A stretch of 64,000 nt of DNA from Paraburkholderia dinghuensis (GTDB lineage: Bacteria; Pseudomonadota; Gammaproteobacteria; Burkholderiales; Burkholderiaceae), in contig NZ_RQIS01000021.1 of assembly GCF_003837865.1 (NCBI RefSeq), positions 32,384 to 96,383 on the forward strand. Direction: 5' to 3'. The notes under the pieces were generated by a model, which worked only from the letters and a program-made list of their open reading frames with translations, was not told the origin of the DNA and did not search any database. Made by a program: the position numbers and the translations under genes. Position 1 is the stretch's first letter, and every line of letters begins with the position of its first letter. Shown here piece by piece: positions 1-7,473 of the stretch.

Positions 1-309
1 ATGCAGCTTGACGAGAAGCCGCCGCGGACAGTGTGGCGAAAGCGCGACGGTGCGCTGCTGATCGCCGACGAAGCGGGCGTGCCGGCTGGCAAGCGCGCTG
101 TGAAACGTGTTAAGCGCGAACCGGCGGACGACGACCACGGAGCACGCGACAAGCGCGACGACGCCGAGTCGGAACTGCGATGAAGTGAAGACGTCCTGCG
201 GGATGCGCCAGAAGAGGACTAAAAAGAAGGCGGCGACCTGGATCAGGGCGGCTGCGAGTGAAGCGACAAACAAGTACGCGCGCCAAAGTTCGATGGTCGA
301 CGGCTTCAT
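1..309 (-). CDS. Partial membrane protein of unknown function, cut by the left edge
   Basis: An open frame runs from an ATG at 309 to the window edge without a stop, giving the first 103 residues. The start MKPSTIELWRAYLF is followed by two hydrophobic stretches, at about residues 12-34 and 49-60, with a short polar loop between them. This suggests an inner-membrane protein with at least two helices. A GGAG lies about ten bases before the ATG. I do not recognise the family. The plus-strand reading of the same bases is Arg/Lys/Asp-rich and looks like a shadow. The rest of the gene lies outside the window. Confidence 0.55.
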   Translation of the reverse strand, partial: MKPSTIELWRAYLFVASLAAALIQVAAFFLVLFWRIPQDVFTSSQFRLGVVALVACSVVVVRRFALNTFHSALASRHARFVGDQQRTVALSPHCPRRLLVKLH

Positions 310-748
310 TTAGAGGTCCGCTCCAATGCCTTGCGCCAGGACAAGCGAGCAGCGAATCTTTCGGGATGTATTTTTGCAGCCTGCAAATGTCTTTCTGTCC
401 GCCTCTACGGGCGCGAGACCGAGCGCAACGCTCCAGCCATTCTGGCGGTGGAACGTGAAGAGAACTTTAAGCCGATTCGCTCCGGGCGTTCCTGGTCATG
501 TAAGTTTTATTCGTATTCCTGATCGAATGGAAAGCGACGCAACTGGCTCGACGACGTTGCGTGTCGGAGATGCCCGGCGCGCCGCGCAAGGTGTCGGTGA
601 GTGAAGCGATCCGGCCGTTTTTTCTCCTTCGCGCGAGGCGCTTCGACGCGTGCCCAGGTTCTTCCCTCGGTAATATTGGCCGCTGCCCGAACGCTGCGAT
701 ACTCGCAGCTTTCAACGACCGCAGATTGCGGCACGAGGGGAGCGAGAC
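310..748. other. Non-coding stretch
   Basis: No ORF here has convincing composition or a ribosome site. The stretch must hold the promoters of the divergent membrane-protein and cupin genes. The one distinct element is a 7-3-7 palindrome at 693-709, listed separately. Confidence 0.5.
693..709. promoter_or_regulatory. Palindrome upstream of the cupin gene
   Basis: GCTGCGA-TAC-TCGCAGC is a perfect inverted repeat with a 3-base centre, about 40 bp before the cupin start codon. Its size and place fit an operator for a dimeric repressor or a small hairpin in the leader. No regulator gene lies beside it, so the role is inference. Confidence 0.3.
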
Positions 749-1123
749 ATGGCAGGCATTTCGGGCATCGTCGATATCGGTGTGGACCAGGGCGAGCGAT
801 TCGAGTACCGCGTGGCGCCGGAAAAGCTGATATCGGGCGATCCGGTGCAGACGCTCACGCAGGGCTTTACGAGCCCGTGCGGACAGTTCAGCACCGGTAT
901 CTGGGCGAGCACGCCCGGGCACTGGCGCGTGAACTACACCGAGATGGAGTACTGCGAAATCCTCAAGGGTGTTTCGGTGATTCGCGATGAAACGGGCAAG
1001 GAGAAGGTGCTGCGCGCAGGTGACCGGTTTGTGATTCCCGCAGGATTCAAGGGCACCTGGGAAGTCGTGGAGCCGTGCGAGAAAATCTACGTCGTCTACG
1101 AGAACGAGACGGCACGCACCTGA
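749..1123 (+). CDS. Cupin-domain protein (cupin_3 / DUF861-like)
   Basis: A 124-residue single-domain cupin. The core region has the features of the cupin_3 group: a Trp-rich approach strand (GIWASTPGHWRVNYTEMEYCEILKG), the acidic EMEYCEIL segment of motif 1, and the late motif AGDRFVIPAGFKGTWEV, which matches the G-D-x-[FV]-x-x-P-x-G-x-x-x-x-W pattern. Members are small metal-binding or sugar/ureide-binding proteins, often annotated as ureidoglycine-type cupins, but substrate cannot be deduced here. The start is supported by a GGGAG seven bases upstream. It is a single gene, convergent with icd and separated from it by a strong hairpin. Confidence 0.8.
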   Translation: MAGISGIVDIGVDQGERFEYRVAPEKLISGDPVQTLTQGFTSPCGQFSTGIWASTPGHWRVNYTEMEYCEILKGVSVIRDETGKEKVLRAGDRFVIPAGFKGTWEVVEPCEKIYVVYENETART

Positions 1124-1130
1124 TGCACTA

Positions 1131-1170
1131 AAACAAAAACGCCCTTGCGGTCAGCAACCGCAAGGGCGTT
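1131..1170 (-). terminator. Rho-independent terminator of icd
   Basis: A 14-bp stem with a 5-base loop (arms 1138-1151 and 1157-1170) is followed on the minus strand by TTTTGTTT. The T-tract lies only on the minus side, so it mainly terminates icd, and it separates icd from the convergent cupin gene. Confidence 0.85.
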
Positions 1171-1224
1171 CAGGACATCGTGACAAGGCAAGGCCCGCTT
1201 ACGCGGGCCCGCCTCGCGTCTCAC

Positions 1225-3468
1225 TTACTTTGCAGCCGCCGCAAGCGCCGCGTTGAGCGTCTTGCTCGGACGCATGACGTCGGAAAGCTTCGCGACGTCC
1301 GGCATGTAGTAGCCGCCGATATCGGCCGGCTTGCCCTGCACGGCCGACAGTTCCGCGACGATCGCCGCTTCGTTGTCGGCCAGCGTCTTCGCGAGCGGTG
1401 CGAAGTGGGCAGCCAGTGCCGCGTCGTCCTTCTGCGCGGCCAGCTCTTGCGCCCAGTACATCGCCAGGTAGAACTGGCTGCCGCGGTTGTCCAGCTCGCC
1501 GGTCTTCGGCGACGGGCCCTTGCTGTTGTCGAGCAGCTTGCCCGTGGCGGCGTCGAGCGTCTTCGCGAGCAGCTTCGCCTTCGCGTTGTCCGTCTTGATC
1601 CCGAGGTCTTCGAGCGACACGGCCAGTGCGAGGAATTCGCCGAGCGAGTCCCAGCGCAGGTGGTTTTCCTGCACCAGTTGCTGGACGTGCTTCGGTGCCG
1701 AACCGCCTGCGCCCGTTTCGTACATGCCGCCGCCCGCCATCAGCGGAACGATCGACAGCATCTTCGCGCTCGTGCCGAGTTCCATGATCGGGAACAGGTC
1801 GGTCAGGTAGTCGCGCAGGATGTTGCCGGTCACCGAAATCGTGTCGAGGCCGCGGATCACGCGCTCGAGCGTGTAACGCATCGCGCGGACTTGCGACATG
1901 ATCTGGATGTCGAGGCCGGTCAGGTCGTAATCCTTCAGGTACGTTTCGACCTTCTTGATCAGTTCGTTTTCGTGCGGACGATACGGGTCGAGCCAGAACA
2001 CGGCCGGCGTGCCCGAGTTCTTCACGCGATTGACGGTGAGCTTGACCCAGTCGCGGATCGGCGCGTCCTTCACGAGGCACATGCGCCAGATGTCGCCTTC
2101 TTCCACTTGCTGCGTCAGCGCTTCGAGGACTTCGCCCGTGGCGTTGTCGACGATACGTGCCGTGCCGTCCTGCGGAATTTCGTACGTCTTGTCGTGCGAA
2201 CCGTACTCTTCAGCCTTCTGCGCCATCAGGCCGACGTTCGGCACCGTGCCCATCGTCTTCGGATCGAACGCGCCGTTGGTCTTGCAGAAGTTGATGATTT
2301 CCTGGTAAATGCGCGCGAACGTGCTTTCCGGAATCAGGCACTTCGTGTCGGCCGGACGGCCGTCGGCGCCCCACATCTTGCCGCCGGCGCGGATCATCGC
2401 GGGCATCGACGCGTCGACGATCACGTCGTTCGGCGCGTGCAGGTTCGAGATACCCTTGGCCGAGTCGACCATCGCGAGCGACGGACGGTGCTCGTGGCAC
2501 GCGTGCAGATCGCGGATGATTTCTTCGCGCTTCGATTCCGGCAGCGTCTCGATCTTCGTGTACAGATCGACCATGCCGTTGTTGACGTTCACGCCGATTT
2601 CTTCGAAGACCTTCGCGTGCTTCGCGAACGCGTCCTTGTAGAACACCTTGACCGCGTGGCCGAACACGATGGGGTGCGAAACCTTCATCATGGTCGCCTT
2701 CACGTGCAGCGAGAGCATGACGCCGGTCTTGCGCGCGTCTTCCATCTGCTCTTCGTAGAAGTCGATCAGGTGCTTCTTGCTCATGAACATGCTGTCGACG
2801 ATCTCGCCGGCCTGTAGCGCGACCTTCGGCTTCAGCACGATGGTTTCGCCGCTCTTCGTGACGAGTTCCATGCGGACTTCACGAGCCTTGTCGTTCGTGA
2901 TCGACTTTTCGCCGTGATAGAAGTCGCCGTGCTTCATGTGCGCGACGTGGGTGCGCGAAGCCATGCTCCACGCGCCCATGCTGTGCGGATGCTTCTTCGC
3001 GTAATTCTTGACGGCGGCCGGCGCACGGCGGTCCGAGTTGCCTTCGCGCAGCACCGGGTTCACCGCGCTGCCGAGGCACTTCGAGTAGCGCTTCTGGATG
3101 GCCTTTTCTTCGTCGTTCTTCGGATCTTCCGGGAAGTCGGGGATCTTGTAGCCCTTGCCCTGGAGTTCCTTGATCGCGGCGACGAGCTGCGGCACCGATG
3201 CGCTGATGTTCGGCAGCTTGATGATGTTCGTATCCGGCGATTGCGTCAGACGGCCCAGTTCGGCCAGGTTGTCCGGCACGCGCTGCGCTTCGGTCAGGAA
3301 TTCCGGGAACTCGCCGAGAATACGGCCCGCCACGGAAATATCGCTGGTCTCGACGTTCACGCCGGCAGGTGCAGCGAAGGTGCGGATGATCGGCAGGAAC
3401 GCGCTGGTGGCGAGCAGCGGCGCTTCATCGGTCAGGGTGTAGATGATGGTGGGTTGCTGAGTACTCAT
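1225..3468 (-). CDS. icd: NADP-dependent isocitrate dehydrogenase, monomeric type
   Basis: A 747-residue protein, the normal length (about 740) of the monomeric IDH class that oxidatively decarboxylates isocitrate to 2-oxoglutarate with NADP in the TCA cycle. It starts MSTQQPTIIYTLTDEAPLLAT, typical of the family. Family-typical segments include NSDRRAPAAVKNYAKKHPHSMG (near residue 144), DLHACHEHRPSLAMVDSAKGISNLHAPNDVIVDASMPAMIR, and FWLDPYRPHENELI. It is cytosolic and monocistronic, ending at the terminator described above. The upstream region carries a TTATATAAG palindrome also found before acnB, plus direct repeats, suggesting control with other TCA genes. Confidence 0.97.
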   Translation of the reverse strand: MSTQQPTIIYTLTDEAPLLATSAFLPIIRTFAAPAGVNVETSDISVAGRILGEFPEFLTEAQRVPDNLAELGRLTQSPDTNIIKLPNISASVPQLVAAIKELQGKGYKIPDFPEDPKNDEEKAIQKRYSKCLGSAVNPVLREGNSDRRAPAAVKNYAKKHPHSMGAWSMASRTHVAHMKHGDFYHGEKSITNDKAREVRMELVTKSGETIVLKPKVALQAGEIVDSMFMSKKHLIDFYEEQMEDARKTGVMLSLHVKATMMKVSHPIVFGHAVKVFYKDAFAKHAKVFEEIGVNVNNGMVDLYTKIETLPESKREEIIRDLHACHEHRPSLAMVDSAKGISNLHAPNDVIVDASMPAMIRAGGKMWGADGRPADTKCLIPESTFARIYQEIINFCKTNGAFDPKTMGTVPNVGLMAQKAEEYGSHDKTYEIPQDGTARIVDNATGEVLEALTQQVEEGDIWRMCLVKDAPIRDWVKLTVNRVKNSGTPAVFWLDPYRPHENELIKKVETYLKDYDLTGLDIQIMSQVRAMRYTLERVIRGLDTISVTGNILRDYLTDLFPIMELGTSAKMLSIVPLMAGGGMYETGAGGSAPKHVQQLVQENHLRWDSLGEFLALAVSLEDLGIKTDNAKAKLLAKTLDAATGKLLDNSKGPSPKTGELDNRGSQFYLAMYWAQELAAQKDDAALAAHFAPLAKTLADNEAAIVAELSAVQGKPADIGGYYMPDVAKLSDVMRPSKTLNAALAAAAK

Positions 3469-3580
3469 CGGCTTCTTGGCGGGGGTTCAAAAACGGGGTG
3501 GGAACACCACCGGCTGCGCACAGTCGGCGTAAACACTGGAATTTTGCCTGATTTTACGACGCGATGGGGCCAAAGTCCCA

Positions 3581-3612
3581 TGAAATTTCATATTGCAAAA
3601 TGCCATATCGCA
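3581..3612. promoter_or_regulatory. Repeat cluster in the icd upstream region
   Basis: CATATTGCA (3589-3597) and CATATCGCA (3604-3612) are direct repeats 15 bp apart, preceded by the palindrome TGAAATTTCA (3581-3590). The cluster lies 110-145 bp before the icd start in an AT-richer patch and is a plausible regulator or promoter region. No factor can be assigned. Confidence 0.35.
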
Positions 3613-3707
3613 GTTTTTTACAGGAACTGATGGAAATCACGGTGCCGCATGTCCGCATGTTGCGCCGTGGGGGTGGGGCAACGTCGTGATCGGGCGATGG
3701 CAGGCAA

Positions 3708-3719
3708 GTCTTATATAAG
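3708..3719. promoter_or_regulatory. GTCTTATATAAG motif upstream of icd
   Basis: The palindromic core CTTATATAAG lies 240 bp before the icd ATG. The same 12 bases occur once more in the window, 120 bp before acnB. Sharing by two TCA-cycle genes suggests an operator for a common regulator. Confidence 0.5.
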
Positions 3720-4132
3720 GGGTACGATCACGCGGAGAACAGAACGATCGTTCGCTTTTGTTTCGATGCGGGCGCCGTTGTCAAGCCGGAACGACCCGGA
3801 TCAGGCGGGAGCGATGCGCGCGAGCGGCGAATTCAGCGCGAGGCACCCCGTCACGCCAGTCGCTCCAGGGCCTCGCAGAAGGGGCGCACTCAGCGATCCA
3901 TCGAGAACGTGCCATTTGTACTAGCTGATGGCACTAACGCAACTAACGGTCCAGCGCGGCTGGCGTGGCCAGATCACGGTCGCGCGCTGCGCCAACCGGT
4001 CGATATCGCTTCTTATTGTCTCGTTTTGTAGCGCGGTATCCCGGTGATCCAGTTGCGGCGTTGCGTCACTGGCGTGCGTAATTGTGAAATCTATATTGAT
4101 TTAATTGCCGACAAGCCAGATTCCCGATCGCC

Positions 4133-4357
4133 ATGGCCCGCGTCTTCCCCATCTATCCCACGCATCCCGAACGTATCTGCTGGGGCTGCGACCGCTATTG
4201 CGCGGCTGATGCACTCAGTTGCGGAAACGGCAGCGGCCGCACGCCGCACCCCATCGAAATGCTCGGCGAAGACTGGCTGGAGTATGGCGACTGGGGTATT
4301 GAAGCGCCGTCATTGGCAGCAGCGACTGCGGCGAGCCTGGGCGAGTCCCCGCGCTGA
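4133..4357 (+). CDS. DUF3079 family protein
   Basis: A 74-residue protein with the sequence signature of DUF3079, a small family common in Burkholderia relatives. FPIYPTHPERICWGCDRYC is followed by LSCGNGSGRTPHPIEMLG and EDWLEYGDWG. Four clustered cysteines (C-x2-C-x3-C and a later C) suggest a metal- or redox-sensitive fold. The function is unknown. The start is the only ATG before the conserved segment. It ends seven bases before the stop of the convergent SRPBCC gene. Confidence 0.8.
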   Translation: MARVFPIYPTHPERICWGCDRYCAADALSCGNGSGRTPHPIEMLGEDWLEYGDWGIEAPSLAAATAASLGESPR

Positions 4358-4364
4358 AACTCGT

Positions 4365-4751
4365 TCAGCCCGCAACGTTACGCGCAAACGCGGCGCATCC
4401 CGCGTCCATCAGCTGTTCCACTACCTCGCGCCGCGTGTCGGGCAGGAAATCGCTTTGCCAGATGAAGCGGCAGCGGGTGGAGCCTTCCGGCACGATCTGC
4501 ATCGTCGCGTGGTGATGCTCGAACCGGTCCAGGATTGTGTAGGCGATAAGCATTCGTGCCTCATCGATCGCGACGATGCGTTCTTCAATCGCATTCCCAT
4601 TCGCAAACGTGACGGTGCGCAGATCGCCGTCGAGCGTGCAGTCGGTGACCACCCCCGCAAAAGCGTGCGCGAGGTTCGCGGGGTCGTGTAGCGCATGCCA
4701 CACGTGGGCGGCGTCGGTGTCCAGTACGAGTTCGCGGTAGATCGAAGTCAT
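4365..4751 (-). CDS. SRPBCC / polyketide-cyclase-like protein
   Basis: A 128-residue protein of the START/Bet v1-like SRPBCC fold. It shows the N-terminal strand-helix MTSIYRELVLDTDAAHVWHALHDPANLAHAF, a curved beta-sheet (TDCTLDGDLRTVTFANGNAIEERIVAIDEARMLIAYTI), and the C-terminal helix LPDTRREVVEQLMDAGCAAFARN. Such proteins bind small hydrophobic ligands in a cavity, but the ligand is unknown. The frame stays open upstream to 5111, but that part is Arg/Ala/His-rich and overlaps the next gene. The ATG at 4751, with GGAGAAG just before it, is the better start. Confidence 0.75.
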   Translation of the reverse strand: MTSIYRELVLDTDAAHVWHALHDPANLAHAFAGVVTDCTLDGDLRTVTFANGNAIEERIVAIDEARMLIAYTILDRFEHHHATMQIVPEGSTRCRFIWQSDFLPDTRREVVEQLMDAGCAAFARNVAG

Positions 4752-4903
4752 CGCGGCTTCTCCTTCGTGGGACGGGCATCGAATGGATAACGCGCATTGT
4801 GCGCGTAATCGTGGCGCGGGTCCTGGAAAAAGCCGCGGCGATGCCGACGCGAACTGCGCGCCATGCGAGCGCGCGGCCACAAGTGATCGAGTGATCGAGC
4901 GAT

Positions 4904-5965
4904 TCAGTGCGAATGCCGGTGATGCACGTCCGGGAAATGCGCGTGACGATGCGTGATGGGCGCGTGATGATGCCGGTGCGTATGCGGCTCGGTGCCGTCC
5001 CAGTCGAAGTCGTGTTCGTGCTGATGGTGCTCGTCGTGGCGGTGGCGGTGCGTGTGGTCGAGCGGTTCGTGCGTGTGTTCGTGCTCGTGTCGCTCGCGGA
5101 CGTGCAGCCACACGCCGAAGCCCATCAGCGCACCTGCGAGCCAGAACGTAGCCGCCGGGCGCTCAGGCCAAAGCAGAAATGAAAGCGTTACGCCGAACAG
5201 CGGCGCGACCGAAAAATAGGCCCCCGTGCGCGCCGTTCCGAGATGGCGCAACGCCACCACGAAGAGCACGAGACTCACGCCATAGCCCGCGAAGCCCACG
5301 GCCATCGCACCGCCCATCCTGCCTGCATCAGGCCAGTGCGCACCGAGCGCGAAAGCGATGGCGAGATTCACCGGGCCCGCAACGAGCCCCTTCAGGCACG
5401 CGATGACCATCGCGTCGTTAGTTGAGACCTTGCGGGTGAGGTTGTTATCGATGGCCCAGCACAGGCAAGCACCGGCTACGAGCAGCTCGCCGGGCGCCGC
5501 GCCCGCATGCGACGCCGGCCACGAAAGCAGCACCCCGCCCGCGACGATTGCGGCCATGCCGAGGAAGATCTGCGTATCGACGTTCTCGCGAAAGCACAGC
5601 CATGCGATCAACGCCGTGAACACGCCTTCGAGGTTGAGCAGCAGCGAACTGGCGGCAGCGGGGGCGGTGCTAAGGCCGAGCATCAGCAGGGCAGGTCCCG
5701 CTATGCCGCCCGCTGCGATTGCGCCGAAGAGCCAGGGCAGTTCAGCGATCTTTAGCGGGTGTTCCGCATGGGGTTCGTTTGCCTTGCGGCGCGCATGCCG
5801 CACTGCGATGGCGACGGCAAGGCCGACGCCGCTGCCCAGATAAAAGAGGCCCGCCACCATGAAGGGCGGCAGCGTTCCGAGGAGGGCTTTCGCAAGAGGG
5901 GTCGTTGCGCCGAACAGCGCAGCGGCGAGCAGTGCCGTGAAGATGGCGTTCTGATGGAGTTTCAT
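4904..5965 (-). CDS. EamA/DMT-type transporter with histidine-rich C-terminal tail
   Basis: A 353-residue protein. Residues 1-290 hold about ten hydrophobic helices in two EamA repeats, with typical segments LFGATTPLAKALLG and SLLLNLEGVFTALIAWLCFRENV, and a second-repeat element LRHLGTARTGAYFSVAPLFG. This places it in the drug/metabolite transporter superfamily in the inner membrane. The last ~60 residues are a cytoplasm- or periplasm-facing tail dense in HxH, HE and HRH units, unlike ordinary EamA proteins, and suggest divalent metal binding (Zn, Ni or Co). It lies upstream of no obvious metal regulator. The next gene in the same orientation is a LysE-type exporter. Confidence 0.85.
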   Translation of the reverse strand: MKLHQNAIFTALLAAALFGATTPLAKALLGTLPPFMVAGLFYLGSGVGLAVAIAVRHARRKANEPHAEHPLKIAELPWLFGAIAAGGIAGPALLMLGLSTAPAAASSLLLNLEGVFTALIAWLCFRENVDTQIFLGMAAIVAGGVLLSWPASHAGAAPGELLVAGACLCWAIDNNLTRKVSTNDAMVIACLKGLVAGPVNLAIAFALGAHWPDAGRMGGAMAVGFAGYGVSLVLFVVALRHLGTARTGAYFSVAPLFGVTLSFLLWPERPAATFWLAGALMGFGVWLHVRERHEHEHTHEPLDHTHRHRHDEHHQHEHDFDWDGTEPHTHRHHHAPITHRHAHFPDVHHRHSH

Positions 5966-6077
5966 GGCTGCGGCGCAACGACGATCGATGAGCGTGATTT
6001 TATGCGCGCGCCGCCTGGATTCCCATACGCGATCGCTGAAGACGCAAGCGCCGCGGGTGTGGCGCTTATGGCGCTGA

Positions 6078-6713
6078 CTACTGGCGCATGAGCGCCATCA
6101 CCGCTCCGAAACCCACGAACACACCGCCGGTCAACCGGTTGAACGCCTTGGCGACGCGGCGGCTCTTGAGTGTCGCGCCGATGCGCGTGCCGAATCCCGC
6201 GTAGACGAGATACCAGCTCACCTCGATGACGGCGAATGTCGCGACGAGGATGCCGAACTGCGGCAGCGTGGGCCGGCTCGCATCGATGAATTGCGGCAGC
6301 AGCGCGGCGGCGAACAGGATCGCCTTCGGATTGCTGCTCGCCACGAGGAAGCCATTGCGAAAGAGCGCGCCGGGGCGCCGCACGGGAGCCACGGTGGGCG
6401 ATTGAGCTTCACGCGCATCGGCGTGGGGTACAGGTGCGCTCCACGCCTTGATGCCGAGATAGACGAGGTAAGCCGCGCCGATCAGGCGCAGCGCGTTGAA
6501 CATGGCGGGCCATGCCTGCAGGAACACGCCGAGTCCAGCAGCAGAAACCGAAAGCATCAGGACGAGTGCGGACAGGCAGCCGGCCATGCTGGCGCCGGTG
6601 CGGCGCAGACCGTATTGCGCGCCATGCGACATGATGAGCAGCATGTTGGGACCAGGGATAGCGGATACGACGAATACGGTGGCGAGAAAGAGCCACCAGA
6701 TATGCAGACTCAT
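6078..6713 (-). CDS. LysE/RhtB family exporter
   Basis: A 211-residue inner-membrane protein with six predicted helices. It has the family N-terminus LATVFVVSAIPGPNMLLIMSHGAQYGLRRTG (the PGP motif in the first loop) and the segment RNGFLVASSNPKAILFAAALLPQFID, which matches the conserved N-P-K-A motif. Members export amino acids such as lysine, threonine or homoserine lactone, but the substrate is unknown here. A hairpin followed by a T-run sits in its upstream leader at 6796-6817 and may attenuate transcription. Confidence 0.88.
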   Translation of the reverse strand: MSLHIWWLFLATVFVVSAIPGPNMLLIMSHGAQYGLRRTGASMAGCLSALVLMLSVSAAGLGVFLQAWPAMFNALRLIGAAYLVYLGIKAWSAPVPHADAREAQSPTVAPVRRPGALFRNGFLVASSNPKAILFAAALLPQFIDASRPTLPQFGILVATFAVIEVSWYLVYAGFGTRIGATLKSRRVAKAFNRLTGGVFVGFGAVMALMRQ

Positions 6714-7072
6714 GACGACGACGGGCGAAAGGTGAACCGGGAGTGAGGATTATGCCAGCGTGCTGGCGGACTGCCCGTCGGCGCGGACAAGAAAAAAGCC
6801 CGCAACGCGGCGGGCTTGAACCATGCCAGAGGACATGGAGGAAACGTGATCGTGTCTAGTCTAGCGATTGGTGCGCCGCAGCAATTGCGAATCGGCGAAA
6901 TAGTTAAAGATTGTCAATTGCAGTGGAATCAGATTGATCCGTCAGATTCGGGCGCACAGAATGGAACGACACGCGTGCCTGCGAAAGGCGCGCGGCCAGT
7001 GGCTGGCGGCTCGCGTGCAGTCCGCGCGCAGGCGCTTTTCGACGCGATGGCGGGTGAGAACTGGAGGGTCGT
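6714..7072. other. Intergenic region between the LysE gene and a small plus-strand gene
   Basis: It holds the terminator-like hairpin at 6796-6817 and an AT-richer patch at about 6840-6950 that may contain divergent promoters. A GGAGG followed by GTG on the plus strand at 6837-6848 opens a frame, but its product has no gene-like composition. No further gene is supported. Confidence 0.45.
6796..6817 (-). terminator. Terminator-like hairpin in the leader of the LysE gene
   Basis: AAGCCCGC pairs with GCGGGCTT around a 6-base loop, and the minus strand continues TTTTTTC. No minus-strand gene ends just upstream, and the next minus-strand gene is the exporter about 80 bp further on. It is therefore either an attenuator for the exporter or the end of a small minus-strand RNA from 6820-7070. 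Confidence 0.55.
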
Positions 7073-7294
7073 ATGGGCATTCTGGACAAGGTGGGCGAGA
7101 TTGCAGGTGCAGTGGTCGCGGTCGAAGCGACGGACAAGGTGGATCCGAATGCAGGCTTCCTGACCAAGGCAGCCGCGGCCGTCGCGGGCTACGAAGGCGC
7201 GGAGAAACTGGAAGAGGTGGTCGAAAAGAAAGAGGATGAGAAGAAGGAAGACGACAGCGCCCAGCAGGCCGGTAGTTCCGATTCGCAGACGTGA
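7073..7294 (+). CDS. Small acidic/lysine-rich hypothetical protein
   Basis: A 73-residue protein. The first ~45 residues are Ala/Gly/Val-rich and mildly hydrophobic (MGILDKVGEIAGAVVAVEATDK). They are followed by a highly charged, probably disordered Glu/Lys/Asp stretch and a Ser/Gln tail. A GGAGG six bases before the ATG and a good terminator right after the stop support a real single-gene unit. The family is not recognised. It might associate with membranes through the N-terminal helix. Confidence 0.65.
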   Translation: MGILDKVGEIAGAVVAVEATDKVDPNAGFLTKAAAAVAGYEGAEKLEEVVEKKEDEKKEDDSAQQAGSSDSQT

Positions 7295-7354
7295 TCCTCT
7301 TCGCCGGGGCAGCGCGGGCGTCGCGCGCCTCGCGTGCCGAGCGGTCAAGAACGA

Positions 7355-7390
7355 AAGCCGCGGTTGAGCAACCGCGGCTTTTTCATTTTC
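7355..7390 (+). terminator. Rho-independent terminator
   Basis: An 11-bp perfect GC-rich stem (7355-7365 with 7370-7380, loop GAGC) is followed by TTTCATTTTC on the plus strand, about 60 bp after the small gene's stop. Confidence 0.85.
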
Positions 7391-7473
7391 CGTTCACGAT
7401 GGCGTAGCCCGCCGCGCGGTGCGAAGAGCGATAAGCGTGATAAGCGCGATCGCACCGCGGAACTTCGGCAAAC

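Larger units (their letters stand above)
3469..4132. other. Long intergenic region between icd and the DUF3079 gene
   Basis: No convincing gene is present. The short ORFs here lack ribosome sites and family likeness. It contains the icd upstream elements and a 12-bp palindrome GAACGATCGTTC (3742-3753), which resembles a TetR-type operator but has no regulator gene nearby. Confidence 0.5.

Noticed and set aside
1180..2817. 545-codon open frame opposite icd
   Set aside because: Antisense shadow of icd with Arg/His/Val-rich composition and no ribosome site.
3742..3753. GAACGATCGTTC palindrome as a TetR operator
   Set aside because: A 12-bp palindrome alone is weak evidence, and no regulator or close target gene lies beside it.
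6837..7163. GTG-initiated plus-strand frame behind a GGAGG at 6837
   Set aside because: The product has no gene-like composition and would overlap the better supported small gene at 7073.
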